Below are positions 12,601 to 27,600 of a stretch of 64,000 nucleotides of DNA, piece by piece (position 1 is the first letter of the stretch; each line of letters opens with the position of its first letter). The DNA is from Pollenia angustigena. Lineage: Eukaryota > Arthropoda > Insecta > Diptera > Polleniidae. The notes under the pieces were generated by a model, which was given only the letters and a program-made list of their open reading frames with translations, had not been told where the DNA came from and searched no databases. A program made the translations under genes and the position numbers. The stretch lies in assembly GCA_930367215.1 (NCBI GenBank), contig OV884059.1, positions 60,917,393 to 60,981,392 on the forward strand, written 5' to 3'.

Positions 12601-15600
12601 TTTAAGTTCATTGCCTTCGCCTCGGGAGTCACCAGTTGCTGGCAAAATGCCCGGGCCAAGACACGAACCACAGCCAAGACTTAAGCCACCACATCGCTTC
12701 AAGATTGTTATCCATAATAGTGGTGGATCATCAGGAAACCTTTTTCCAAAGATTTTAGAAAAGCTAAAAATATTATATCTTGGTTTTCAACAAGAACTTT
12801 GTTTTTTAATTGTGGCTACACCAACAACATAATAGTTTTGACATTTAGTTTTTTGGCGTATTGGTAGTTGATGCATTGGCAATTGTTACATTGAATTCAA
12901 TTTCGCTCGAAAATCGCAAAAATCGAAATTTCTTGAAATATAACAAATTATTTATTTTACATCAAAAGTTTTAAAAACAAAAAAAATATTAGTTCAGTCT
13001 TTAGTTATCTATCTTCTATCTATCTATCTATCTATATATATAAAATTGGATGTGTGTATGTATGTGTGTATGTATGTATGTAACGTATGGACTCCAAAAC
13101 GGCTGGGCCGATTTTGATGAAATTTTCAGGGAATCTTCAGAATATTCAGGCGGGTGACATAGGGAAGTCTGATTTTTGATTTTCGGTCTGGGGGCGGAGG
13201 GGCGTGTCAAAAACCATAACTTGAGAACGGCTTGACCGATTTGAACGATTTTTTCTTTAAAATGATCGCCATGGTCTAACTTAGATCTACACGGAAAGAA
13301 AATTTTGCCCCGCCCACTTTTACGCCCACTTTTTCCGATTTACCTAAAACCAGAAAACGGCTCCATCGAGTTGACTAATTTTTCTTTCAAATGTTCGTAT
13401 TAATCAACTTTAAGTTTTCATCGAAAAAAAATTTACCACGCCTACTTTTACGCCCACTTTTTCTATTAAGCGCATAACTGGAGAACGGCTTGACCGATTT
13501 GGACGATTTTTTCTTTAAAATGATCGCCATGGTCGCACTTAGATTTAAGCGAAAATAACATTTTGCCCCGCCCACTTTCACGCCCACTTTTTTTGAATTA
13601 CCTAAAATCAGAAAACGGCTACCATCGATTTGACATATTTTTCTTTCAAATGTTCCTATTTATCCATTTTAAGTTTAAATCGAAAGAAAAATTTACCACG
13701 CCTACTTTTACGCCCACTTTTTCTATTAAGCGCATAAGTTGAGAACGGCTTGACCGATTCAAACGATTTTTGCTTTAAAATGATTGCCATGGTCCAACTT
13801 ATGTTTTTACGGAAAGAAAATTTTGCCACGCCCACTTTTTTCGATTTACCTAAAAAAAAGGGCTTCATCGATTTGACTAATTTTTCTTTTAAATGTTCGT
13901 ATTAATCCATTTTACGTTTTCATCGAAAGAAAAATGTATCACGCCTACTTTTACGCCCACTTTTTCTATTAAGCGCATAACTTGAGAACGGCTGGGCCGA
14001 TTTGGACGATTTTTTCTTTAAAATCATCGCCATGGTCCAACTTAGGTTTTTACAGAAGGAACATTTTAAAGGCCGTAAATTTCGTTTAAAGCTCAATTTA
14101 AATCGTTTGGTAATACAACAATATTTGCTTAGGGCCAGCAACGCGGACCGGGTCAGCTAGTGTTTTTATATATGTCATTCGTTCAACAATACTGTATTAT
14201 TTAAATTTTTTTAGTAGAAGCAAAACAATTTTTAATTTTACATTACAGGCATATGAAAAACTATTTTTAAGCCAAACATTTCGTTACTAAAAAGTAGACA
14301 TGGCGCGTGTCCATTTGTTCCAAAAAGTGAAAAAAAAAAATTTGGAGTTAATACTAGGGATGTAACGAATACCGATACCGATATGTCGGTAACGGCGATA
14401 TTTTACTAGCGATAGGACGCACAGTGGCTGAAAATCGTTTTTCATTGGCCAAAAATCTGTAACTTTTGAACCAAAGGAGATATTTAAGTGAAGTTTTTTT
14501 TAATCGACAGATAGATTCTTAAACTTTTCTCTACTTTAAATTTCATTAAAATCAGTTGAGTAGTTATTGGGAAATTTAAGGGCAAAGTGGAACTTTAGAT
14601 TTTTTTAACTTTAGCGTGAGATATGGTTTTTTTATTTTTCTTTAATTATTTTAAATTGTAATTTTTGCATTTAAATATTAATCATTAACTATTAATACGA
14701 TTTCCGTATGACGTGCTAAACATTAACATTTTTTGTAATAATGGGACACTCAAAAAAATTAAATGTTAACACCATTAAAAAAATTTTAACATTAAAAGAT
14801 AGTAAAATCAACTGGAAGTTTTGCTATTATTACGGAAAAATAAAGAATTTTTTGCTTTCAAATTTGTTTACACTTAAAAAAACTTTAGAAATATTATCTA
14901 AAATTCTGCTATTACTACAGAAGAATCTATTATTTTTTGCTGTAAAATTTGTTAATATTAGCAGAATAAATCCACTAAATTCTGATTTTATTTAAAATTT
15001 TTAACGAAAATAAAGGTTTTTTGAATATTTCTTATTTATTAAAACATTTCATATATATGTGGATAAAAAAACCGTTTAAAAATAAAAGCAGCAATAGATT
15101 TTAATAGCTTTTGTAACAATGTGAGTTTCTGTTTATTTTATTTTTTATTAATACAATGTCTGTCTTAGATCTAATGAACAGTGTTGTCAGATCGATTTTG
15201 ACCTTTTTCGCCAAATTCAATATCAAAAATCGCCAAAATCGCCAAAACCTTTGTTTACAAGTATTTGACAATAAAATACATATTTTTTAAATTATTAAAA
15301 ATATTTTTTTATAAATCCTAAAAACAAAATTAGTTCCGTATCGCTTCAATACGCCAAAAATTCAAAAAAAGTCGCCAAAATATATATTTTGCTTAATTTT
15401 TATTTAGAGCGAAATAAAAATAGTTAGTGAACACAAAAAAGGTACGATGTTTACTATAAAATAATTTATAGTAGTCTACTTAAAGCAACAAAAAATATTT
15501 TTTGCGGCTAGTACTTAACAAATATTAAAAATGCACTATATACAATAGTTGCAGTTTCATTATATATCTAAAACGCTTCATTTGGAATACATTGTGAGGG

Positions 15601-18600
15601 TATTACATTTATTCAACAAAAGTACAAAAGAAGTGCAACATGTACTATTCCCATTCATATAACTTATCAGGCATGTTCTGAAAATCAGTTTTTGTGAAAG
15701 TGATTTGAAATCCAAAAAAAAGGTGTTCTGGACAAAAAGCTTTTTTCATAAAATCACAAGTGATTTGAAATCTTGTGATTTTCAGAACATGCCTGTATAA
15801 CTCCTAATAACGCGTCAAGAAGTTCGTATTGCATTCTAATTCAAAGGCGAGTTTTAGTGGCGTTCATAGTTTCAACACAGGCATTACTAGTTGTAATAAC
15901 CGCATATTAAGGACAGCCAAAGTAAAGTTCTTAAAATGTTACGTACTGCCGTATCCTTGTAGCTTTAAAATGTTTTCCAAAACTTATTTAGTTATCTTTT
16001 TTTCAATTAACCAACGCTTATTTTTTCCATTGTGTTTCATAAACGTCCAAAGGTATGATAGGATTCATAAAAATCTTTAAAATATCAATAACAACAACAT
16101 ATTTTATCTGTGATAATAAATTGCCACATACATATAAGTATAATGTGAAAATGTTTATAGACTTAAAACATATTCGTGTTTTAAGGAATTCTATTTATTG
16201 ATTTTTTCAAGAGCAATTTTATATATAAAAAACTCTTTTCTAAAAGATTTTCATTAACTTCATCAGCCATTTGAACATACCTTCAAATACCTATCATAGA
16301 TATGATTGACTGAAATTTCGTTCATACAAATACGAGAATTAAAATAATATCATTTCTAAGTATTTAATTTAACGAATTTCAAAACAAATTCATAGGTCAT
16401 CAAAAATAGCCAGTTGGCGATTTTAAAAATTTTATAAATCGCCAAAAAATCGCCATGTCGCCAAATCAAAAATTAGGTCGCCAAGCATGTTTGAAAATCG
16501 CCACGTTTGGCGAGAAATCGCCACATCTGACAACCCTGCTAATGAATTATAATTATTGTTCATTTAATTGAAAGATTGACTGCAAATTTTCCATATTCTG
16601 TTCTGTGTTATTTCTGTTCTTTAGTAGTTTTTTGACTTCTTCATCTAAATCCCGATGTTCCACTTTCCATTGATTTCGAATAGTGGAGATGAACGGTTCT
16701 GACGTTGCCAATAATATATTAAATAGATCTTCATTGGTGGAATTTCGTGAAATTTTTCTAGTATTGTGCACTCTATAAAATCTGTAATCCTTATTTCTTT
16801 TTTCCAGAGCTTATATACAGGGTTAATGAAAACACTTTCACCTTTCTATCACTGGTTTTACATTCTTGGTCCCATTTGGGCCGCAAAAGTTCTATTCTAC
16901 TATAGTTGAAATTTGACAAAAATATAGTAGTTTAGACATTTTTTTGGAGTAATTTCATTAAAATTAAAAAAGTGTTAAACAGGCGGGTCGGGGCGGGTAC
17001 AAGAGTATATACAGGGTTAAAGAAAACACTTTAACCTATCAGTGGCTTTACCTTCTTAATCCCTTTTTTTTTTTTTTTTTCTTCATTATTTATTTATTGA
17101 ATCTTCATATATTAAATATGAACTAACAATAATTAATCAAATCTTAACCTAATACGTTATTTTTTGTCCTGCCAGTGCCAGACAAAAATTTTCTTCATCG
17201 CGGGTTCTGTTCACTTTTATAGGTGTTTATCGCTCATCTAATTGGATAAGTGCTGCAGTGTCTCTTCTTCTTAAGCGAGTGTGCCGCTATTATTTAAAAT
17301 ATTTCGTGCTAGTGGGTTCGGGTGCAATTCGAGCCTTTTTAAGTATTTTACGACATATTTCGTAATCATAGTTTTAACTTTTCGATATTAGAGGCCGAGG
17401 CAGTGAATCCCTTAATCCCTTTGACCCGCAAAAGTTCTATTCTACTTAAGTTGAAATTTGACAAAAATATAGTAGTTTAGAAAATATGTCTTAACATCTC
17501 AAATATAAATTACACAATAGTCGCACATATTACTTTTTTAAAAATAACAATACTACCAACCTAGCAAACAAGCTATCAAGGCATGTCAGGTGATAGTTTT
17601 TGAGCAATGATAATTTCTTTCGGATTAAATATAAAAAACCACTTTTTTTCTGAATTAAAAAAAAAGTTGTGTTTAACTACATGGCACAACCACTCTGCAT
17701 TCCGAAAGTGTTGATTACACGGTCACCGCTACACCTAGTAAAAGTTATGATAAGTCTACAAAAACTGCCCTTTGGAGCGTTTTTTAAAATCTTAAAAGGA
17801 AATTTCAAGAAGGATGATCCTCTACCCATCGTATGCTGTGGTTTAGCTAAAGAAGAAGTTTAGGTACACCTTCTAAATGTAATACCCAAGATTTTAGAAC
17901 ATGGCACAGAAATACCTAAAGTTTAGCTACACCTGACAGACCAATTTCCACTGCAGGTCTGCTTTCAGCGGAGTTGCGAAATCGTCTTATCTCCGCAAAA
18001 GTTGAGAATAATTTGTTTTTTTTTTTTACCAGAAACCTTATTAATATTAAGGGAAATCACGATGGGTAGTGCAAAGTGTGCAAGCGATGCAAATGCGTGC
18101 AAAAATACACACATTTCACAACACAACAACAAACTGTACGTATTTGCAATTTGCTCTTTTTTACTTCGTTTGCACTAAAAAACCATGAGCAAAGTTAGTA
18201 GTGCATATTTGCTCAGTCGCAAACAAATGTAAGCAATAACATTTGACATATTAAATGCCATGTTGATTTTAAGAAAACTTATAACGCAGATTGTAAAATA
18301 AAATAGAGAATTAAATTTAAATTAATTAAAAATAAAACATTTATTTTAATTTGCTTGTGTATTATTGTAAACAAATGCAGATTTTTTACAGTGCTGCCAG
18401 AAGTTTTTAGTGTTGCCAGAATACATTTTTAGAAAAATAGCATATTTGCACAAAAATAAAAGTGGTATGCTCACGATCAATCATAATATGCACTGCAAAT
18501 TTACACATTGCAAATTTGCACAATGACCATCGTAATTACCCTTATTCATTTTACATATTTATAATCGCTTACACTGTTTTTTTGCTTAATAAAAACAAAT

Positions 18601-21600
18601 GTTTGCTAATTTTACCATGAATTCAAATTCAATTCGTTGTTTTGAAAATAATTATAATATCAATTTAAAATTTTAATAATCTCCTACACTGTAATTTTGT
18701 AGGAAAAATAAATTACTCAACTCAGTATCGCCGATATTTCTTTTTAAGTATCGGTATCGCTATCGTATCGGCAAAAAAGCGTGTCGTTACATACCCTATC
18801 GTTAGTACCCTATCGTTGAACAGATGCGATATGTTCAGAAAGTCTTTAATTAAGTTTTTAGCTTAGAACAAAGATGAATGCAATGCTGTTTTATATACGA
18901 AAACATTATCTAGGGTTATTTTGCAAAAAAAAAAAATATTAAATAAAATAGTTCATGTTACTTTTACAATTCGGCGCGTATTTGAGAATAGCCACCAATA
19001 TAAATATGTATTTTATTAATGCAGGCGACGAAAGTGCTGCGGCACTCGATATTTGTTTAAAACAGGGGAGAAATATTACCGAAAGGAAAAGAATTTTGAG
19101 TAAATAGTGGTTTAAACAACGAGTTGTGTTGTTGCAAGCAATGCGGTTAAAAATATTTGAATTCAAGATTGAAAATAATTTAATGCTCTTTCTTCAACGT
19201 CTTCACTCTAAAAAGTTTTTGCTGAAATCATTAATTTCAGAACAATGAACCACCAAAAGTTTGACAAATGTCCAACATTCTGCCAAATATTTCAAATTAT
19301 GTATGTATTAATATATGTTTGTCTGTCTAAACAGCAAACACCCCAATATACAGCACAAAATATTTGTATCGGGTGATTTTTTAAGAGCTATAGGAAAGTT
19401 AAAAAAAAACACATAAAATTCAGAAAAATGCATGAAATCTTTATTTGAATCGATAGTACGGTCCATATAATTTAATGTTTGAAGATTATTTCATGCAAAT
19501 GTTGACCGTGACTGCGCCTCAAATGGTCCATCCGCTTAGTCCAATTTTGGCATACTCTTTCCAACATTTCGGCCGGTATCTCATGAATAAATGCTTCAAC
19601 GTTGTCTTCCAATGCGTCAATTGAAGCGGGCATGTGTGTATAGACATGAGCATTAACATAGCCTCACAAAAGGCGTTAAAACGAACGATCTAGGCGGCCA
19701 ATTGATCGGTCCCGAACGTGAAATAAAATGTTCACCGAAATGCTGTGTGGCACCGTCTTGTTAAAACCACATGTCATGCAAGTCAAGCTCTTGCATTCTG
19801 GGCAAAAAAAAGTTGGATATCATCTCACGGTAGCGCTTACCATTCACAGTTACGTTACGATTCGCATCATCTTTGAAGAAGTACGGTCCAATGATGCCAC
19901 CAGCCCATAAACCGCACCAAACCGCTGGATGTATTGGTAGCTCTTGCAGTGCTTCTGGCTGATCTTCACTCCAAAATCGACAATTCTGCTTATTAACGTA
20001 CCCGTTGACCCAAAAAGAGCTGCGTCGCTGAACACAAGAAGCGCGCGCATTAATATCTAAAATTGCGGCGAATTAAATTTGTATTGCATTGCCAAATTTA
20101 GCAATGCTCGTTACAGTATTGCATTCGTAGCCAAAAATCACTAAATCAACTTGATAGATTTTTGGCGATAGAGATTAAGCTTTAGCGAATTACAGAATAC
20201 GGCCACAGAGCACGCATTTTGATAATAAAATTCAATAATTTGCAAGCATTGTTCGTTTGTAAGACGATTCATGGTTAAATTATAGAACAAACTGAAGATG
20301 TTTGACAGTGAAACAAAACACGTAACGTGCGTCAGCTGTTTAAACCAGTGTTGCCAAAAAGATAATAGCTAAAAAATCACCCGAAACAAATGTATTATTT
20401 TCACATGTTTGCCAAGCAATTGGGGTTTATTTTGGCGTTAACAAAATGCAAGTTTCTGCTAGATATACGTTCACATTATTGCAATGGTTACACGTGAAAA
20501 TTCTAATATACCGAAAATTGCATACATTATATTTAAAGTATTAATAAATTGTCGAGCTTGCGTTCTTATTTTTTAAAAACTTTAAACGTTTATTCGAACC
20601 AATATTTTGGCACTTCTTTGAGTGCCTTCTTCAGGGTTTTTTCTTTCTTATTTTATAAAACTTCAACAATTTGTTAACAAATACCTATAATAAAAAATGA
20701 CAAATTAAATAAAAAATAAAAACTGAATTGCCAAATTGGTTTTTTTTGTTGTTTTCTTGCGAAGACAATAGAATGAAACAATTTGTTTTTTAATTTTGTT
20801 TTTTCTTTTTACCCACTTACAACTACAATTCGAGTCGGAAAGAACCCAGCCAATTGTAGGGGGATGTAAGAAAAGATAAACTCACTGTTTATTGTTGGTG
20901 TTTTGTGTAAGCTTTGATATTGTTACAAGTAAGACTTTGAGTGTTTAAAATTCTTATTCGCTTTAGGGTTTTATTTGTATAATATTTTTAGCTTTTCTAA
21001 AATCTTTGGAAAAAGTTTCCTGATGATCTGGGCCCTATTCCACAAACCAACTTATCAACTTTTCACTTTGCACTTTTCAAATTTTTCATCAATTTGCAAA
21101 ACTTTTATGTTCCACAGAACTATTTAATTTGATAAGTGATAAGTTGAAATTGATAAGTGAAATTCGCAAAGTCTTTGCAATTTTAATATTCTCCTTTCAA
21201 TTTCTGTTCCACGTATGTTCTCTTGTGCAAAGTTATAATTGCAAAGTGTAATTTACAAAGACTTTGCAAATAATTATGCTGTTTCGTTCCACAAAAACTG
21301 TAAATTCTATTTTTGCAAAGCAAATTTTGATAAGTTTGTCAAAAATTTGCAAGGTAAACGATCTCTTTGCAAATTCGTATTGTTATAGCTAGTGAAGCTT
21401 AAAAATGTTAATCCGCGAGTTTTTGTTTTACAATAGTGGAGACGTGGGCATAATAAGAAATTATAGGGCGGCCCGAATTAATTTTTCGGGACTAAAAAAT
21501 TTTAATTGATTTATCAAAGTTATTTTCGGGAATACAAAGATTATTATTAATACGATCTTCGTATCACGTGCTAAATTCCCAGTTTTTCATATTTGATAAA

Positions 21601-24600
21601 TACACAATAATAAACTTTGTATTCCCGAAAATAACTTTGATAATATAATTGCATGTGCCCGTGCATAAAACTGAATTGGCAAATTGGTTTAGTTCGTTGT
21701 TTTCTTACGAAGACAATAGAATGAAGCGGTTTGTTTTTTAATTTTGTTTTTTCTTTTAACCCACTTACAACTACAATTCGAGTCGGAAAGAACCCAACCA
21801 ATTGTAGGGGGATGTAAGAAAAGATAAACTTACTGTTTATTGTTGGTGTTTTGTTTAAGCTTTGATATTGTTACAAGTAAGACTTAGAGTTTAAGCAACC
21901 GGCGAAATGCGCATAGAGGCTTGCTTTCCCTCAACAATAAATTTCAGTGTATTTATCAAATATGAAAAACTGGGAATTTAGCACGTCATACGAAGATCGT
22001 TTTAATTGATTTAATTTGATTTCTTTTCAAATAAAACTAAAGAAGAATTAGAGCACAATTAAGCTGAAAATCAACTGCTACTGTGTGCTTCTGCTGGGAA
22101 ATGGTTGCCAGTACCATAGAGTTGCAGCTATGCATGGTGTTGCAAAATCAGCAGATTACAGAACCATCCATAGAGTTGTCGATTTTATAGTAGACGCATA
22201 TGTCCATGTTTTTTGGACAAACGCCAGTTGCAAAGATTGAGCTTTTTTCAAAACTTCCTCCCAGGAATGTTAAATAAAATGTTTTTTTGCAATAGTCCCA
22301 TTCCTTTGATAATTCACATACTTTTTGCTTAAGCCATCCTTTGGTAAAAATTAAAGCTATAGATATATACATACATATTATTAGGAATTAGGAAATCTAT
22401 ACACTACTAAAATTTATTGTACCTTCAAGTTACATATTTTTTTTAAACTACCCTTTATTTAGCAATGAAGTTAATTTTGGGTATACATTTTTACAATTAT
22501 AAGACACCAGCAGAATGTGTATAGATATATCTATTATATTAACCATTTTTATTTTTCGAATGTGTTCAATGATTTCAATTTCTAATTTATATTCATATGT
22601 ATATATCTATAGCTTCAATGTTAAGCAAAGGTTTGCATAAGCAAAAATATGTGAACAAATGAAGGAATAAGACTATTACAAGGAAGCTTTATAAATTGAA
22701 ATTTGATTCATTGAACACATTCGAAAATAACATTTGGTTTATATAATAAAAATAATTTTTAAAAAGAAATAATTCTCATATGCTATTTACAATAATTTTA
22801 TAAAAAAAAACTTACTAGAAAATAAAATATCTTTTTTTTTTCTTAAATAACATGTAACACTGCAAGTATATTTTCCATTTTTACTTTTTAGCTCATTTTA
22901 ATAATTTATATTAAGCAATGCAAAGTGAAAAGTGATAAGACAGAAATGCAAAGTTGATTAAATCCTTTGTGGAACACTTTGCACATTCACTTTGCAAGAG
23001 AGCGCAAAGACTTTGCAAGAGATCGCATAGATTTTGCAAAGAGAGCAAAGTCTTTGCAAAAACTAGCTTAGTGCAAAGTGAGATTTGCAAAGAATGTTGT
23101 GGAACAGAAACACTTATCACTTTGCCAAAAAATGCAATTTGATAAGTGCAAAGTGAAAAGTTGATAAGTTGTTTTGTGGAATAGGGTCCTGGCCTAAGCA
23201 ACCAGTGAAATGCGCATAGAAGCTAGCTTTCCCTCAGCAATAAATTTCAGTGTATTTATCAAATATGGAAAATGAATTTAGCGAGTCATACAAAAATCTT
23301 AATAATAAAAATTGTATTCCCGTAAATAACTTTGATAAATTTTTTTAATTAAATACAAAATAATTTTTTGAAATAATAAAGCTTCGTTCACAATAGACAG
23401 CTACATTTCACTAGGGTTCATAATAGAGCAACAATTTTTTTTTCGCGACCACACACATTTTAAATGAAAAAACCGTTTTTAAAATTTTCATTCAAAACTA
23501 AATAAAGTTATTATAAACGTTGACTCAACTTTTTAAAAAAAACTTTAGTTAAATTTTGTCTAAAAAATGAAAGGAAAATAGTATGTATGAAACACTTCGG
23601 GAGGAAATAAGATAGAAGAAAAAACGAAATTGTTGCCCTCATTGTGAACAAAGCTTAAATCGGAAATTTTACTGCAAAATAAACAAAAGCATTGCCATAT
23701 TTCTTTATTGTTTTCTATCAAATCTGAAACTATTGAAGCACCGGATATAATAATATTTAACAAATTTTTAAGGATAACATTTATTTTGAAAAGTTTTTTA
23801 AATTATTTTTTAAAATACGTAAAAATAATTATTTCAAATTTTTATGCTTACAATGCAGATGTTCAAGAAAAATTACATATTTAATAAAAAATGTTCTTTT
23901 GTTTTTTTCGATTTATAAAAACGTATAAACGAAAATGTTAAAATTGTTACTTTTATACAACTTCTGTGACGCACATGAATATTGAATAATTTTCTAATAA
24001 TTGTAACCTGTTTAAAGGTTCCTCTCGGGTCTAAAGGTACTGTTGTTGGGATTTATCCGGTAAGTGATCCGAATCCAGTACGTTTAGAATGTGTTAAAGC
24101 AGTGGATAACTTTTACGAAGTTCTCTTTGACAAACATATTTTGAATGGTAACGATATACATGGTATTGCCGCACAACGTGTCTACAAAGTACCAGAATCT
24201 TCCGTCCTCTTAATATTTACTCAAGGTGATTAAATAATTAATTTAAAATTTTTAAATTTGTTGATTTTAAATCTAATACAAAAAAATTTCAGATAACAAT
24301 AGACAAAACGAAAATTTGTATGATTCAAAAATGTCTTATCAACTAGAAAACACAACAAAATCATGGGGTAAAAATAAGGTAGCAAATGCAAATCCAGCAA
24401 GCAATGAATGTAGTGCATCAATGTTTGAAAACAATCCAGAAGTGAATCCAACACCAAGTGTGCAAAGAGGTGGCGATGAATTTTGGATGCCTGCTGTAAA
24501 TACGAAACAAAAACATTCAAATCAAATAAAAGTTATGCAAAATTCCAATCCAACTCAATCGAATCCATCGAACAAAAACATCGATCAAAAACCAGTTACA

Positions 24601-27600
24601 GCGCCGACTATAGGACCGCAACAGTGTAGTAGTGATGGCACACAACTTTTAAAATCACTTCTAGGTTTGAATGCTAATCAATCTCAAACAATAATGTCGA
24701 ATTCAACAATTACGGCTAAAGTATGTTTTATTTATAAAATTTTTTAATTTTGTTTACTTTTTACCTTAATACTTGTATTATAGCCTCAATTGCCACAGCC
24801 ACCAACAAGTTGGCGTACTGATGCTCAAAAAATGCCCGTTATACCTTACAATTTCCCTTACATGCCTTTACAAAAAAATCCACAGTACATGCCAACTAAT
24901 CCTCTAATGGATCTAACAGGAGACAATGTTGCTCCGTTAACTACTACTGAAAAAATAATGCCACAATATCAACAACAGCTTCATGTACGTATTAACACTT
25001 CGTTTTTTTTTTTTATTTACAATTACGTACTTAGATTTTAATCTTTATGTGCAGTTACAATGTCACCAAGATTTCCAAACATCTCAACATTCACCCCATT
25101 ATCAACAACTACTACAACAACAAAATTTAAGAATGCCACAAGATAAAATATTCAATTTAAACAGTTTAAACCAGAAAGGCGCATTTATACCGCTTCAAGT
25201 TTCTCGCGGAATAAAAACCCTCTCTAACAACACCCAAACGCCGAGCACATCAGCGAATAATCAAAGTGATTCATTATCCAACAACGATATAATCGTTCAA
25301 AATGTAAGTCAATAGTTATAAATTAAAAAATAAAACATTATCTTTATACCCACACCACAATAGTGGAGAGGGTATTAGGCATTTGTGCTGATGTATGTAA
25401 CATAGAGTTTCTACGCGGGAAAGAATTCCCGGGAATCCCGGGACACTTTTTTTAAATGAATCCCGGGAAATTGTTTTCCGGGAATTTTCGGGAATTTTAG
25501 ATTAAATTTTTTGAAATTTTAATTTCTTAGCATCGTTAAAACCAAAAACGAGCAATAAAATTATGTATAATATTTACTAAAATTACTAAAAACTACCTTC
25601 AAATCGAACTATTTTTACTACGCCAGTAAATCGACCGTCTTTTAAATTGCTGATGAAATGTCTAAAGAGCTTCTTGAAGTAGAAAATGAAAATGTACACG
25701 ATACATCATCACCAACACCAGATGATGAACCATCTACAAATTCTAAAAAAATAAATGTAAAGAAAATACAAAAGCCTGAAAATATCTTTAAAAAAGGCCA
25801 ACAAATTTAAAATCTTTGTATGATGCGTTTCTTACTATAAAACCAACGTCTGTAGAAAGCGAGAGCATTAGAAATGCTTTAATAATAATTACAAATTTTT
25901 TCTTAAAAGAAAATTAATTTTACCAAGTTGCTATTAATAAAACCTACTATATTTTAATAACTTTTAATAATGCGTAATCTCCAAAAAAAAAATATATATA
26001 TACATACATATATAATATGCACAATGTGTGCATTGCACATGTACGTGTGAATTTAACAATTTATTTGGTTTTGTTGTGGTTTTCTGTGGAATTAATAAAC
26101 ATAACTTTTTTGGACTGTTGTATATGTGTATATTCTTTTAAAAAAGTAAAAACTTTCGTCTTAAACTCATTTAATGAAATCATTGTTGTATGCAAAGAAT
26201 CCCGGGATTCCCGGGAATAAGATTTTTTTCGTTTCGTTTCCCGGGAATAGAAACAGTCCGGGAAATTAGAAACCCTAATGTAACACCTTAAAATTTTGGT
26301 CCTACCCACCATAATTTAGGTCCCTATTACGGTTCACAACTCAACTCAGTTGAGTTGCAATTAAGACAACTATTTGTGATCAGTTGTAATTTTTAGGTCC
26401 CTATTACGGTTCACAACTCAACTTAGTTGAGTTGCAATTAAGACAACTATTTGTGATCAGTTGTAATTTTTGTTATGTTTTTGTTCACCGCAATACAGCA
26501 GAGTTGTAAACCATAATACAAAAATTAAGAAATTACAACTCAACTAATGGTGTTTTCTTTTCTTAAAAATAATGATGCATTATGGTTGTGTTATATATTT
26601 ATTAGGTTACACGAACCCTTACAAAGTGATACATTTTTCTAAATTACAATGGAACAAAATAATAGATACGTTTTACACTCAACACTAATGTGTATTTAGC
26701 GTGTTAAATATTGAATGCAAAGTTTGTACTAAAAGCGATATTCACCACGCTTGTAGCAGTTTTTAACATTAAATTTTCTTACAATTCCAATAAGCGTTAA
26801 CAGCACGGATTTTCAATAATTAATGTCAGCTGTTGTTAAAAATTTTGCGACAAAAAAAATATAATTATTAAATAAAAGTAAAACAAACGAAAAACAAAAA
26901 GTTTTTTAATCCATCACAATATAACTAAAAATCACAATATAACGTAAATTGTCCGCAAACACAAGAAAAAAATACTTGCTTGCATAAAAAAGTACTTTTC
27001 GCAGATGCAAAAAAGGGTATTATCTCACACTCAGTTATAACTGCGGGTAAGAAATGGAACAAATTTGCCATTTATTGTTGCAACATGTTTAGAAAGGAAA
27101 ACGACAACTTCTCACATTTTTGCATATATTTTTAGAATGGAACAAAAACCCGCACGAATGGTAGCTCTCTTTTTGTCACGTCACCTAGCAATTATTCTTG
27201 TATTTTAAAACCACGTTGTTCAAATTTTTCCTCTCTTTCACTAAATGAAAACCTAGTTGCGCTCTACATCCAAATGCAAAAAATGTAAATAATATTTTCA
27301 TTATTCTTTGAGAAACGATTAAAAATGGTTGGTGACGTTACGTGACAAAAAGTAGACATTTCTGTGGAAATACCAATATATGGAACATTATTGTCAGAAA
27401 AGAAAACACCATAAGTTGAGTTGTGAATCGTAATAGGGGCCTTAAAATTAGTAAATAGTTTTTTTTCTTCATATCGAAAACCACAGTAAATATTTAAAAC
27501 TTAAATATTTAAAGGTATTCATATTGCAAAAATATTCTAAATTTACTAAAAACCTCGTAGTAATATTAAAAAATATTTAACCAGTGATAATTTAATAAAA

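Larger units (their letters stand above)
11619..15853. repeat. 4.24-kb tandem duplication, copy 2
   Basis: Second copy of the unit at 7379-11613, in the same orientation. It carries the N-terminal half of LINE ORF1, the LINE 5' UTR, the right half of dispersed repeat A, a Helitron, and the left half of a hAT element that continues uninterrupted beyond 15853. Copy 2 therefore keeps the native right flank and copy 1 the native left flank. Confidence 0.95.
14355..18798. mobile_element. Probable hAT-like element with TAGGGATGTAACG ends
   Basis: The left end TAGGGATGTAACGAATACCG (14355; also 10115 in copy 1) and the inverted right end TCGTTACATACCCTA near 18798 share a terminal repeat and subterminal CGATACCGATA motifs. 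Flanks GTTAATAC and GTTAGTAC look like an imperfect 8-bp target duplication but sit two bases off. Other elements are nested inside. No transposase is readable. The end positions are tentative. Confidence 0.45.
21031..23188. mobile_element. Inverted-repeat element with GGCCCTATTCCAC ends, 3-bp target duplication
   Basis: Long inverted arms (about 21031-21350 and 22905-23188) share ACTTATCAACTTTTCACTT and many TTTGCAAAG motifs. The ends GGCCCTATTCCACAAA / TTTGTGGAATAGGGTC are flanked by CTG on both sides. The 3-bp duplication suggests a PIF/Harbinger-type MITE. No transposase. Confidence 0.7.
2737..24017 (+). other. pcm: 21.3-kb transposon-filled intron of pcm
   Basis: It begins GTAAGT and ends at an AAAG acceptor with a weak pyrimidine tract. 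The content is almost entirely repeat DNA, listed separately. The parts 17480-18047, 18545-19369, 20384-20723 and 23661-24017 show only AT-rich sequence with no gene I can support. Confidence 0.85.

Noticed and set aside
22911..23201. ORFs of 62-96 codons on both strands
   Set aside because: They translate the TTTGCAAAG-rich inverted arm of the 21031-23188 element.
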